This document shows positions 16,532-25,114 of a stretch of DNA of 64,000 bases, piece after piece. Source of the stretch: Oscillospiraceae bacterium (GTDB lineage Bacteria > Bacillota > Clostridia > Oscillospirales > Oscillospiraceae); assembly GCA_017432615.1 (NCBI GenBank), contig JAFRIV010000039.1:1-64000 (forward strand). Direction: 5' to 3'. The first letter of the stretch is position 1. Every line of letters begins with the position of its first letter. Made by a program: the position numbers and the translations under genes. The notes beneath the pieces were generated by a model that saw only the letters and a program-made list of their open reading frames with translations, was not told where the DNA came from and made no database searches.

Positions 16532-17557
16532 ATGGAACCTGTCCTGCAAGTAAAGGACCTGAAAACGTCCTTCCTCACTTCCTCCGGAGAAGTTCAGGCC
16601 GTGCGCGGTGTATCTTTTTCCGTAAACAAAGGGGAGTCTGTCGGCATTGTGGGAGAATCGGGCTCGGGGAAGAGCGTAACCAGCCTTTCCGTGATGCAGC
16701 TGCTGACCGGTACGGGAAAAATCGTCGGCGGGAGCGTAAAGCTTAACGGGCGGGAGCTCGTCGGCATCGGAACAAAAGAGATGCGCAGTATCCGCGGAAA
16801 AGAAGTTGCCATGATCTTTCAGGATCCGATGACGAGCCTCAATCCGCTGTTGCCCGTCGGGGAGCAGGTCTCCGAGATGCTGTGGGCCCACGAAAAGGAC
16901 CTTTCCAGGGCAGATCGGGAAGCACGCGTGGCGGAGCTGTTCCGTATGGTACGGATTCCGGAAGCGGAAAAACGGCTGAAAAGCTATCCGCATGAATTTT
17001 CCGGCGGGATGCGGCAGCGTGTGATGATCGCCATGGCGCTTGCCTGCAAGCCGGATCTGCTGATAGCCGACGAACCTACCACGGCGCTGGACGTTTCCAT
17101 TCAGGACCAGATCCTGAAGCTGATGCGTTCGATCCAGCGGGAAATAGGGATGAGCATCATGTTTATTACCCACGATCTCGGTGTTGTGGCAGAACTGTGC
17201 AACCGTGTGATCGTGATGTACGGCGGGCTGATCATGGAACAGGCCGACATTTTGGATCTGTTCGAGCATCCATGCCACCCGTATACGATGGGGCTGCTGG
17301 CCTCGATCCCTGACATCAATCAGGACAAGCAAAAGCGGCTGCAGCCGATCATGGGCTCTCCCCCGGATATGATCCACCCTCCGAAAGGCTGTCCGTTTTC
17401 TCCGCGCTGTCCCTATGCCTGCCGGGTATGCCTGGAGGAGCTGCCTCCGATCTACACTGCCGGCGAAGGCCATGTGAGCCGCTGCTGGCTGCTCGATGCA
17501 GACGCCCCCGCCGCTGACAATCCGCTCAGCTATGCGAAAGGGGGAAAACGAGGATGA
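16532..17557 (+). CDS. oppD: oligopeptide ABC transporter ATPase OppD
   Basis: 341 residues. Walker A GESGSGKS at about 44-51, Q-loop [12 protein letters not shown], signature [11 protein letters not shown] near 155, Walker [13 protein letters not shown], switch His in [11 protein letters not shown]. The C-terminal oligopeptide-transporter extension has [14 protein letters not shown], the Cys pattern that in some Opp/Dpp ATPases binds a 4Fe-4S cluster. Energises uptake as a heterodimer with OppF, whose start overlaps this stop by 4 bp. Confidence 0.94.
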   Translation: MEPVLQVKDLKTSFLTSSGEVQAVRGVSFSVNKGESVGIVGESGSGKSVTSLSVMQLLTGTGKIVGGSVKLNGRELVGIGTKEMRSIRGKEVAMIFQDPMTSLNPLLPVGEQVSEMLWAHEKDLSRADREARVAELFRMVRIPEAEKRLKSYPHEFSGGMRQRVMIAMALACKPDLLIADEPTTALDVSIQDQILKLMRSIQREIGMSIMFITHDLGVVAELCNRVIVMYGGLIMEQADILDLFEHPCHPYTMGLLASIPDINQDKQKRLQPIMGSPPDMIHPPKGCPFSPRCPYACRVCLEELPPIYTAGEGHVSRCWLLDADAPAADNPLSYAKGGKRG

Positions 17558-18525
17558 AAGAAAACAATACCCCCATGCTGCAGGTACAGCATCTGACCAA
17601 ACACTTTCCCGCCGGATCGCATAAACTGGTGCATGCGGTGGATGACGTGAGTTTTTCCATCGAACGCGGGAAGACGCTCGGGCTCGTGGGGGAATCGGGC
17701 TGCGGAAAAAGCTCCTGCGCACGGACGGTCATCCGTATTTATGAGCCGACTTCCGGAAAGATTTTTCTGGACGGGGCGGATATTTCCGCTTTGACGCAGA
17801 AACAGCTTCTTCCCTTTCGGCGCAAGATGCAGATGATCTTTCAGGATCCTTATGCCTCGCTGAATGCCCGTATGACCGTACACGACATCGTTGCCGAACC
17901 GCTGCGTGCGCATAACATCTGTGCAACCAGACAGGAAGAGCATGAGATGGTGCGGGAGATGCTCGAGCGCGTCGGATTGAATCAGGAACATGCCAACCGC
18001 TATGCCCATGAGTTCTCCGGCGGGCAGCGGCAGCGCGTGGGGATCGCGCGCGCACTGATCCTGCGGCCGGAGCTCGTCATCTGCGATGAACCGATCTCCG
18101 CTCTGGATGTTTCCATCCAGGCGCAGGTGGTCAATATGCTGCGGCATTTTCAGGAAGAACTGAATCTGACCTATCTTTTTATCGCTCACGACCTCTCCAT
18201 GGTGCGGTATGTATCGGACGATGTGGGGGTGATGTACCTGGGGCAGCTGGTGGAAAAATGCGCTGCCGATGAGATCTATGCCCATCCGCTGCACCCGTAT
18301 ACCGTCGGGCTGCTCTCTTCCATCCCTGTTCCCAATCCCCGCCTGGCAAAAGAGAAAGACGGGAGCGGGCTGGAAGGCGATCTGCCGAGCCCCATCGATC
18401 CGCCGTCCGGCTGCCGCTTTCACACGCGCTGCCCGTTTGCGACCGAACGCTGCCGGGAAGAAGCTCCTGCCTGGCAGGAGGCGGCCCCCGGGCATTTTGT
18501 GGCCTGCCACCGGATAAACGGGTAG
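17554..18525 (+). CDS. oppF: oligopeptide ABC transporter ATPase OppF
   Basis: 323 residues. Walker A GESGCGKSS near 49, Q-loop MIFQDPYASLN, signature SGGQRQRVGIARAL near 151, Walker B VICDEPISALD, switch His in FIAHDLSMVRY. The C-terminal extension GCRFHTRCPFATERC matches the family. Second ATPase of the transporter; ATGA overlap with oppD implies translational coupling. Confidence 0.94.
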   Translation: MKENNTPMLQVQHLTKHFPAGSHKLVHAVDDVSFSIERGKTLGLVGESGCGKSSCARTVIRIYEPTSGKIFLDGADISALTQKQLLPFRRKMQMIFQDPYASLNARMTVHDIVAEPLRAHNICATRQEEHEMVREMLERVGLNQEHANRYAHEFSGGQRQRVGIARALILRPELVICDEPISALDVSIQAQVVNMLRHFQEELNLTYLFIAHDLSMVRYVSDDVGVMYLGQLVEKCAADEIYAHPLHPYTVGLLSSIPVPNPRLAKEKDGSGLEGDLPSPIDPPSGCRFHTRCPFATERCREEAPAWQEAAPGHFVACHRING

Positions 18526-18611
18526 CGGTCTGTTTTTCCTTTTCGTTGAGTATCGGCCGTGTGCCGTACCCATACATGCGACCCCAAACATATTTTTAAG
18601 GAGGAACCCCC

Positions 18612-20219
18612 ATGAAGAAGACCCTTAGCGTGATCCTGGCACTGGCGATGGTATTTTCTCTCGCAGCAGTCAGTGCAGGTGCTGACGGCGTACAGGAGAT
18701 CACCTATTCCCTGTTCAGCCAGCCGGACGGCATTGACCCGGGCATCACCAACAACAGCTTCGCATCCGACATTCTGGCCAATGTGTTCGAAGGCCTGATG
18801 ACCTACGACACGGAGACCGGCAGCCTGATCTGCGGTGAAGCAGAGAGCTACACCGTCAGTGACGACGGCCTCACCTACACCTTCACACTGCGTGACGGGC
18901 TGAAATGGTCTGACGGCAGTGCCCACACCGCCGCCGACTACGTTTACGCCATCAAACGTATTCTTGATCCGGCTACCGGTGCCCAGTATGTGGACCTTGT
19001 TTCCACCTATATTGCCGGAGCAGCGGAATACTATGCCGGTGAGACGGACGATTTTGGCACCGTAGGCATCAAAGCCATCGATGACAGGACCCTTGAGATC
19101 ACTCTTTACAACCCGACCGCCTATTTTGCCGATATTCTGACCATGTGGACCTTTGATCCGGTGCAGGAAGCCACCGTTGCCGCCAACGGCGACAAATGGA
19201 CCGCTTCCCCGGCTACCTACATCTCCAACGGGCCTTTCTATGTAACCGACATGAAACTCGGAGAGAGCATCACGCTTGAGAAGAATCCGTATTACTACGA
19301 TGCCGACAAGGTGCAGCTCGACAAGGTCACCTTCCGCTACATCACCGATAATGCAACGGCTCTTCTGGCATACGAAGCCGGTGAGATCGACGGTATGAAT
19401 CAGGTCCCCGCTTCCGACTATGCCCGCCTGAAGGCAAACGATGAGGGCTTTGTTCTTACGCCTTCCTACGGCACCACCTACTGGGACTTCAACTGCGCAG
19501 CTGAACCGTTTGACAACGTGCTGGTCCGCAAAGCCTTCAACCTGGCCATCGACCGCTACACCCTGATCAACGACGTTCTGCAGATGGATGCCGAGCCCGC
19601 TTACAGCTTCATCGCCCCGGGTTATGTGGTGGACGGTGTAGACTATACCGATGACCGCAGCACTTTCGGCCTTTCCGACGAGGCTGACGTGGAAGCCGCT
19701 CAGGAGGCGCTGGCAGAGGCCGGCTATCCCAACGGCGAAGGCTTCCCCGAGGTCACGCTGTACTACTATGCCTCCGATACCGTGGCGCTTGTCGCCCAGG
19801 CCCTTGCCAATATGCTGGAGACCAACCTGAACATCAAAGTGAAGATCGACAATGCCGACTGGGCAGTCTACTATGCCGACGTGCTGGCGGGCAATTATCA
19901 GCTCGGCGCTATGGGCTGGTCTGCCGATTATCTCCACCCGATGACCTTCCTCCCGCTCGCTGTCACAGGTGACGCCAATAACGTGGCCTTCTGGAGCAAC
20001 GAGGAGTATGACGCTCTGGTCCAGAAAGTGCAGCTGAGCACCGATCCGTCTGAGGCGATCGAGTACATCAAGGCTGCCGACGAGCTTGTCGGAGAGAATT
20101 ACGTGTTCCTGAATCTCTATTACAAGAACGGCACTTCTCTGATGCATCCTTATGTGCAGGGCTATTATATCAATGCCTCTCAGATGATGTATCTCAAGAC
20201 GGCTTTCGTCAGCAAGTAA
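18612..20219 (+). CDS. oppA: oligopeptide-binding protein OppA-type, without a lipobox
   Basis: 535 residues, SBP_bac_5 family. The N-terminus is a classical signal peptide (KK, then LSVILALAMVFSLAAVSAGA) with no cysteine near the cleavage site, so signal peptidase I cleavage and a free secreted protein are predicted, unlike the usual Gram-positive lipoprotein. Family hallmarks are FEGLMTYD, GLTYTFTLRDGLKWSDG and YAIKRILDP. The gene uses C-ending codons (AAC, TAC, ACC) far more than its neighbours, a sign of high expression. AGGAGG site; strong terminator at 20241-20266. Confidence 0.92.
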   Translation: MKKTLSVILALAMVFSLAAVSAGADGVQEITYSLFSQPDGIDPGITNNSFASDILANVFEGLMTYDTETGSLICGEAESYTVSDDGLTYTFTLRDGLKWSDGSAHTAADYVYAIKRILDPATGAQYVDLVSTYIAGAAEYYAGETDDFGTVGIKAIDDRTLEITLYNPTAYFADILTMWTFDPVQEATVAANGDKWTASPATYISNGPFYVTDMKLGESITLEKNPYYYDADKVQLDKVTFRYITDNATALLAYEAGEIDGMNQVPASDYARLKANDEGFVLTPSYGTTYWDFNCAAEPFDNVLVRKAFNLAIDRYTLINDVLQMDAEPAYSFIAPGYVVDGVDYTDDRSTFGLSDEADVEAAQEALAEAGYPNGEGFPEVTLYYYASDTVALVAQALANMLETNLNIKVKIDNADWAVYYADVLAGNYQLGAMGWSADYLHPMTFLPLAVTGDANNVAFWSNEEYDALVQKVQLSTDPSEAIEYIKAADELVGENYVFLNLYYKNGTSLMHPYVQGYYINASQMMYLKTAFVSK

Positions 20220-20240
20220 GTTTTAAATTCCAACGAATCA

Positions 20241-20266
20241 GAGAGGGCTCCGGCCCTCTCTTTTTT
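20241..20266 (+). terminator. rho-independent terminator of the opp operon
   Basis: GAGAGGGC, four-base loop TCCG, GCCCTCTC, then six T. It lies 22 bp beyond the oppA stop. Confidence 0.92.
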
Positions 20267-20629
20267 CTGTCCGTTTTATTTTACATAATACTATTTACTA
20301 TATTTCATTAACATATTGTTATTTACTTTTATTTGTTTTTATATTCTATTTTACGTATTAATATTTACTTTTTCTTATTTCCATATTTTATTTAACGTAT
20401 TAGAATTTACTTTTTTACATTACCATATTTTATTTAACGTATTATCATTTCTGATATTTTCATAAACATATTATTATTTACTTATATTCTTTTACGTAAT
20501 TATATCTGTAACAGAAAGATCTCTCCGGATAGGTTGGCGGCTGATTCAGTTAATCGACGTAATGTTTACTACATATTTTTGTTTACATATTCTTATTGTC
20601 ATATTATTCTATTCATAACTATTTCCAGC
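20267..20629. other. very AT-rich intergenic spacer
   Basis: No gene seen. Most of it is A/T-only text with recurring ATTTAC, CATATT and ACGTATTA words, apart from an ordinary GC-containing patch near 20515-20565. Holds the 42-bp repeats at 20353-20480; a promoter follows at 20630. Confidence 0.7.
20353..20480. repeat. three tandem AT-rich repeats of 42-44 bp
   Basis: Units start with ACGTATTA at 20353, 20395 and 20437. The first two are exactly 42 bp and share ACGTATTA, ATTTACTTTT and CCATATTTTATTTA at identical positions. The third is 44 bp and more diverged. Weaker related words continue on both sides. Confidence 0.75.
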
Positions 20630-20658
20630 TTGCAATCCCCTGTGTGAAAGCGTATAAT
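20630..20658 (+). promoter_or_regulatory. sigma-A promoter, probably giving a leaderless transcript
   Basis: TTGCAA (20630-20635), 17-bp spacer, TATAAT (20653-20658). The -10 ends eight bases before the ATG at 20667, so transcription should begin at or next to the start codon. No Shine-Dalgarno sequence precedes that ATG. Confidence 0.75.
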
Positions 20659-20666
20659 AATTTGCT

Positions 20667-21554
20667 ATGAAAAAATCCGGAAAACAACAGCATATCCGAC
20701 GTCAGGACTTTCTTACCAGCCTTGCCTTTCTTTCTCCGAGCCTTCTGGGTGTCGGGATTTTCTTTGTCGTTCCTTTTGGCGTCGTTGTTTATTATTCCAT
20801 GATCGACGGCGTGGGGACCCGTGTTTTTGTCGGGTTGGAAAACTTTCAGAAGCTCTTCAGCAACGCGGCTTTTCTGCTGGCGGCAAAGAACACGCTCCAC
20901 TTCTCTCTGCTGGCGGTACCGCTGGCTGTTGTGCTCGCTCTGGGCCTTGCGGTGATGCTGGAAGCCAGGATCCCGTTGAAGAGCCAGTTCCGTACCTTCT
21001 TTTTAAGCCCGATGATGGTGCCCGTGGCTTCTGTTGTGCTGATCTGGCAGGTGCTCTTCAATTATAACGGCACGGTCAATGAGCTTTTGCTTCTGTTCAG
21101 TGAGGAAAAAATCGACTGGCTGCTCAGCGAATACGCGCCATTTGTGGTCCTCCTTCTGTTTTTATGGAAGAATCTGGGATATAATATGATATTGTTTATG
21201 GCCGGTCTTTCCAATATCCCGAAAGAACTGCTGGAAGTGGCCGATGTGGAGGGCGCTTCGGAAGCCTACAAATTCTTTGCCATCAAACTGCGTTATCTTT
21301 CTCCCACGGTGCTGTTCGTCACGATCCTGTCCCTGATCAGTTCCTTTAAAGTGTTTCGGGAAGTGTATCTGCTTGCCGGAGACTATCCGTATGAAAGCCT
21401 GTATATGCTGCAGCACTTTATGAACAACACCTTCCGCAGCCTGGACTATCAGAAGCTGTCGGCGGCGGCTGTGGTGATGGCAGGGGTCATGGTCGTTGTG
21501 ATTTGGCTGCTGTTCAAAGCGGAAGACTGGTTCGGGAGGGATATCGAAGGATGA
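20667..21554 (+). CDS. carbohydrate-type ABC transporter permease (MalF/UgpA family)
   Basis: 295 residues, six membrane segments. The EAA loop is ELLEVADVEGASEAYKFFAIKLRYLSP (about 188-214) with the expected EAA...G spacing. Such permeases pair with a second one (next gene) and normally need a sugar-binding protein and an MsmX-type ATPase; neither is nearby. The start ATG directly follows the promoter -10 and has no ribosome site, and no other start lies downstream before the first membrane segment. First gene of a four- or six-gene operon. Confidence 0.85.
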   Translation: MKKSGKQQHIRRQDFLTSLAFLSPSLLGVGIFFVVPFGVVVYYSMIDGVGTRVFVGLENFQKLFSNAAFLLAAKNTLHFSLLAVPLAVVLALGLAVMLEARIPLKSQFRTFFLSPMMVPVASVVLIWQVLFNYNGTVNELLLLFSEEKIDWLLSEYAPFVVLLLFLWKNLGYNMILFMAGLSNIPKELLEVADVEGASEAYKFFAIKLRYLSPTVLFVTILSLISSFKVFREVYLLAGDYPYESLYMLQHFMNNTFRSLDYQKLSAAAVVMAGVMVVVIWLLFKAEDWFGRDIEG

Positions 21555-22429
21555 AGAAAAAACGGTATTTCAGCCGCGGTGTCATATTCCTCCTCTGCCT
21601 GGTGTTTTCGGTTGCTTTTCTGCTGCCTACGGTGCTGACGATCACGAATTCCTTCATGAGCGAATCGGAGATCGCCTCCAACTACGGCATGATTTTTTCC
21701 ACCACAACGGGCGGTTACGTCTCCAAAACGGTGAATCTGAAATTCATTCCCGACAAGGTGACTTTCTCCCAGTATCTCACAGGGCTGCTCAGAAGCCCGG
21801 AGTATCTGCTGAAGTTCTGGAACTCCGTGATCCTGGTGGTCCCGATCGTGATCTTTCAGATTGCCGTCGCATCGATCACCGCCTACGGCTTCACACGCTG
21901 GCGCGGCAGAATTCGCAGCGGGATCTTCTTTTTCTATGTGATTTTAATGCTGATGCCCTATCAGGTCACCCTGGTGCCGAATTATCTGGTATCCAGCTGG
22001 CTGGGTATCATCAATACGCGGTGGTCGATCATCCTCCCGGGGATCTTTGCCCCGTTCTCTGTTTTCCTGCTGACCAAATTCATGCGCCGCATCCCCTATT
22101 CTCTGATCGAAGCGGCAAAAGTGGACGGCGCCGGAGAATGGGAGATCTTCACAAAGATCTGTCTGCCGCAGTGCCGCACCGCGCTTTATTCGATCGCCAT
22201 TCTTGTATTTATCGATTACTGGAATATGGTTGAGCAGCCGCTGATCCTGCTGGAAGACAGCGAAGCACAGCCGCTTTCCGTTTTCCTGAGCAATATCAAT
22301 TCCGGAGAAATCGGGCTGGCATTTGCCATGGCCACCATTTACATGGTCCCCTCTCTGCTGCTTTTCCTGCACGGAGAAGAATATCTGGTGGAAGGGATCG
22401 CTGCAAACTCCGGCAGCGTGAAAGGATAA
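21551..22429 (+). CDS. carbohydrate-type ABC transporter permease (MalG family)
   Basis: 292 residues from the ATG that overlaps the previous stop (ATGA) and has GGGAGGG upstream. Six membrane segments; EAA loop IEAAKVDGAGEWEIFTKICLPQ (about 195-216). Between the first and second segments is a stretch of about 60 polar residues (SESEIASNYGMIFSTTTGGY onward), longer than in MalG. The C-terminus ends EGIAANSGSVKG, the usual 'G..AGA(VKG)' ending of this family. Partner of the preceding permease. Confidence 0.85.
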   Translation: MKKKRYFSRGVIFLLCLVFSVAFLLPTVLTITNSFMSESEIASNYGMIFSTTTGGYVSKTVNLKFIPDKVTFSQYLTGLLRSPEYLLKFWNSVILVVPIVIFQIAVASITAYGFTRWRGRIRSGIFFFYVILMLMPYQVTLVPNYLVSSWLGIINTRWSIILPGIFAPFSVFLLTKFMRRIPYSLIEAAKVDGAGEWEIFTKICLPQCRTALYSIAILVFIDYWNMVEQPLILLEDSEAQPLSVFLSNINSGEIGLAFAMATIYMVPSLLLFLHGEEYLVEGIAANSGSVKG

Positions 22430-22437
22430 CCGTCTTT

Positions 22438-24042
22438 ATGGATAACAAACCGAAAAACAGAGAATGGGTAAAAACAGCCGCCATCATTTTTCTGACGGTG
22501 CTGCTGATCCTGACCTTTTTCTCCAATACCATCAACAACCGCCTGCTGCCGGAAGTCAGCACCACGGCAGTGACGGACGGGACGATCACGGCCAGTGTCC
22601 GTGCTTCCGGGAAAGTGGAGGCTGCGGCAAACAATGAAGTGAAGGCCACCGGTACCCGCACGGTCGCCGCTGTGAAAGTGAAAGCCGGGCAGGAAGTGAG
22701 CACAGGCGATGTGCTGTTTGTCATGGGATCGGCTGCCAGCGAGGAACTGGAAGCCGCGGAAGACGCCCGCGACAGCGCCTACTACAGCTACCGGCGTGCA
22801 CAGGTGAGTTATCCCATCGATACCACAGCTGCAGGGTATTATACCATGCTCGCCGCGGCTCAGGCTTATGAGCGGGCCCTTGCCGAATATGACCGCGCCA
22901 TTAATGAACTAAGCAACGCCGGTGTTAATGACAGTGATGTGCTTATCGCACAGAATAAAATCGATCAGGCGCAAGCACAATTGCAATTTGCGACCCAGAA
23001 TGCAGAAATCAAAAGGAATCAGGCTTTAGCTGAATTTCAAACCGCTCAGGGAACTCTGGAAGCATTTCTTCCTTCTTATGACCCGTCGGACCCTGCATCA
23101 CAAGCGCAATATGACCTTCTGTTGACCGATGTCAACACGAAACAAAACAGTTATCTTGTGTTACTGAATACTTCTGCTGAAGAAGAAGCCGCTATGAATG
23201 CTCTCTCTGAAGCAGAATATGCTTATTCCTCTCTTATGCGTCGCTATGATGTAGCTTATTCTGCCTATCAAAAAGCTGAAAGTGCTGTTTTCACGGCTGA
23301 AAGCGCTTATAACTCTGCCATGGCAAGCTACAATTCTGCAGTTGCTACGCAGGGACAGCAGGCAGCCCAGGCAGGCGTCAATGTGGAAGAGGCTGAACAT
23401 GCCTATAACCGAAAACAGGACAGGCTGAAAGCTCTCTCCGGAGAAGGGGAAGACGCCAATGTCTATGCCGCAGTCAACGGAATCATAGAAAGCATCAATG
23501 TTTCCGCCGGGAACACCGTGACAAAAGGGGATGTCCTGTGCACCATAGAAGTGCCGGATATGGGATACGTCATGTCGGCCACCGTCACTGCCGACCAGGC
23601 CAAGCGCCTCAAGGTGGGCGATACTGCCCAGGCCTCCAACTTCTATTGGGGAAAAACCGTGAATGCCGAGATCACCTCCATCAAGCCCGACCCTAAAGAC
23701 CCTCAGGGAAAGCGCATCGTGACCTTTGACGTCAGCGGAGACGTGACCAACAAGCAGGAGCTCACCTTGAATGTGGGGACCCGCAGCGCCAGTTATGACA
23801 TTATCGTTCCGAAAAGCGCCGTCATGTCGGACAACAACGGCAGCTTCGTCCTGATCATCGAATCAAAAAGTTCTCCTCTCGGCAACCGGTATTTTGCCCG
23901 AAGGGTGCCGGTGGAAGTCATAGCAGAGGACGATTCTTTCCGCGCCGTCTCCGGCAGTCTGGGCAACGGAGATTTCGTGATCACCAACAGCAGCACCAAG
24001 ATCAATTCCGGAGACCAGGTGCGCCTCGCCGACGCTGCATAA
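22438..24042 (+). CDS. HlyD/MacA-like membrane fusion protein with a long coiled coil
   Basis: 534 residues. An N-terminal membrane anchor (about 15-33) is followed by a first half-lipoyl/beta-barrel stretch (GKVEAAANNEVKATGTRTVAAVKVKAGQEV split around the hairpin). Then comes a long Ala/Glu/Gln-rich coiled-coil hairpin (about 100-325), the second lipoyl half (VYAAVNGIIESINVSAGNTVTKGDVL), and a C-terminal barrel. Adaptors of this kind link an inner-membrane pump to later export steps or, in Gram-positives, stimulate MacB-type ATPases. The hairpin part (about 22900-23400) is visibly more AT-rich than the rest. Follows the permease by 8 bp. Confidence 0.8.
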   Translation: MDNKPKNREWVKTAAIIFLTVLLILTFFSNTINNRLLPEVSTTAVTDGTITASVRASGKVEAAANNEVKATGTRTVAAVKVKAGQEVSTGDVLFVMGSAASEELEAAEDARDSAYYSYRRAQVSYPIDTTAAGYYTMLAAAQAYERALAEYDRAINELSNAGVNDSDVLIAQNKIDQAQAQLQFATQNAEIKRNQALAEFQTAQGTLEAFLPSYDPSDPASQAQYDLLLTDVNTKQNSYLVLLNTSAEEEAAMNALSEAEYAYSSLMRRYDVAYSAYQKAESAVFTAESAYNSAMASYNSAVATQGQQAAQAGVNVEEAEHAYNRKQDRLKALSGEGEDANVYAAVNGIIESINVSAGNTVTKGDVLCTIEVPDMGYVMSATVTADQAKRLKVGDTAQASNFYWGKTVNAEITSIKPDPKDPQGKRIVTFDVSGDVTNKQELTLNVGTRSASYDIIVPKSAVMSDNNGSFVLIIESKSSPLGNRYFARRVPVEVIAEDDSFRAVSGSLGNGDFVITNSSTKINSGDQVRLADAA

Positions 24043-24043
24043 C

Positions 24044-25114
24044 ATGAAAAAAGAAAAGCTTCGCCTCCTGATCCTCCCGCTCCTTTTTCTCACTGTCTGT
24101 CTGGCCTGCTTTTCAGGCGCTTTTTACACGACGCAGATGCTGCCTGACCAGTATGCCTATCGCCGCTGGCAGGGCGACGGTACGCTCCCCTTTTCCCAGA
24201 TCTCCTGTTTCCTGCCGGGTGAGAAAAAGATCTCGCTGACCGATGTGTATACTTTTCGCAATGCGATGATGACGGCTTTTCGGACAGACTCCATTGAAAG
24301 CGAAAACCCCTATCCGTTTCTGGACTGCTGGAGTACCCCGGGCTCGATCCGGGTTTACGGAGATCGAAATTCCGGCACTGCCTCTCTGCAGGCTGTCGGC
24401 GGGAACTTCTTCGTTTTTCATCCGCTGAAACTCGTCAACGGCAGTTATTTTTCTGAAACAGACCTGATGCAGGATAATATTCTCCTCGATGAGGATCTTG
24501 CCTGGCTGCTCTTCGGCGGCAACGATCTTGAAGGGATGACCGTGCATCTGCTGGACGTTCCGTTTCGCATTGCCGGCGTCGTGGCCCGTGGGAATGATTA
24601 TGCCAGCCAAAAAGCCTACACTGCCGGTATGGGTCTCTATATGAGTTACGAGGCCTTTCTCTCGATCAGCGCGGAAGATGCCGGGATCGGCATTACCTGC
24701 TATGAAGCCTGCATCCCCAACCCGGTAAAAGGGTATGCCAAAAAACTTGCTGATGAGAAATTCCCCATAGGTACGGGGTTGATCCTGGAAAATACCCATC
24801 GCTTCTCATTCTGGAATCTGTTGCGTATTGTTAAAGATCTGCCGGCACGGTCCATCCATGACGGGCCTTCCCTTCCCTACTGGGAAAATGCCGCGCGCTA
24901 TGCCGAAACCTCCGCCGCACTGCTGTTGCTTGTCGGGCTGCTGACCGGGCTTGTGCCGCTGTTTGCGGCCATACGATTGCTGCTGACCGGCGGAAGGAAG
25001 GCGAAGGAAAAGCTGGAGGACGAAGTGCTTCCTGCCTGGGGAGAGCGTGCTGAAGAAGCCGTGCGTGTGCAGCAGCGACGCCGTTGGGAAAAACGGCAGG
25101 AGAGGAACAAATGA
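24044..25114 (+). CDS. MacB-like extracytoplasmic-domain protein lacking a full FtsX membrane domain
   Basis: 356 residues. N-terminal membrane segment (about 7-28), then an external domain resembling MacB_PCD (residues about 30-280; LQAVGGNFFVFHPLKLVNGSYFSE split by polar loops, ILLDEDLAWLLFGGNDLEGM, FRIAGVVARGNDY). Only one further clear membrane stretch follows (about 285-312), then a basic cytoplasmic tail (RRWEKRQERNK). MacB-type permeases have four segments plus an ATPase, so this is a reduced form. It starts one base after the HlyD-like stop and presumably partners it. Family call by fold motifs; moderate certainty. Confidence 0.6.
   Translation: MKKEKLRLLILPLLFLTVCLACFSGAFYTTQMLPDQYAYRRWQGDGTLPFSQISCFLPGEKKISLTDVYTFRNAMMTAFRTDSIESENPYPFLDCWSTPGSIRVYGDRNSGTASLQAVGGNFFVFHPLKLVNGSYFSETDLMQDNILLDEDLAWLLFGGNDLEGMTVHLLDVPFRIAGVVARGNDYASQKAYTAGMGLYMSYEAFLSISAEDAGIGITCYEACIPNPVKGYAKKLADEKFPIGTGLILENTHRFSFWNLLRIVKDLPARSIHDGPSLPYWENAARYAETSAALLLLVGLLTGLVPLFAAIRLLLTGGRKAKEKLEDEVLPAWGERAEEAVRVQQRRRWEKRQERNK

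Noticed and set aside
16463-17722. 419-codon open frame on the - strand
   Set aside because: Antisense to oppD with no recognisable domain.
18420-20147. 575-codon open frame on the - strand
   Set aside because: Antisense to oppA, which has a signal peptide, ribosome site and terminator. The strong C-ending codon bias of oppA keeps the opposite frame open.
20353-20480. AT-rich repeats as a CRISPR array
   Set aside because: Units are contiguous tandem copies without unique spacers, and no cas gene is present.
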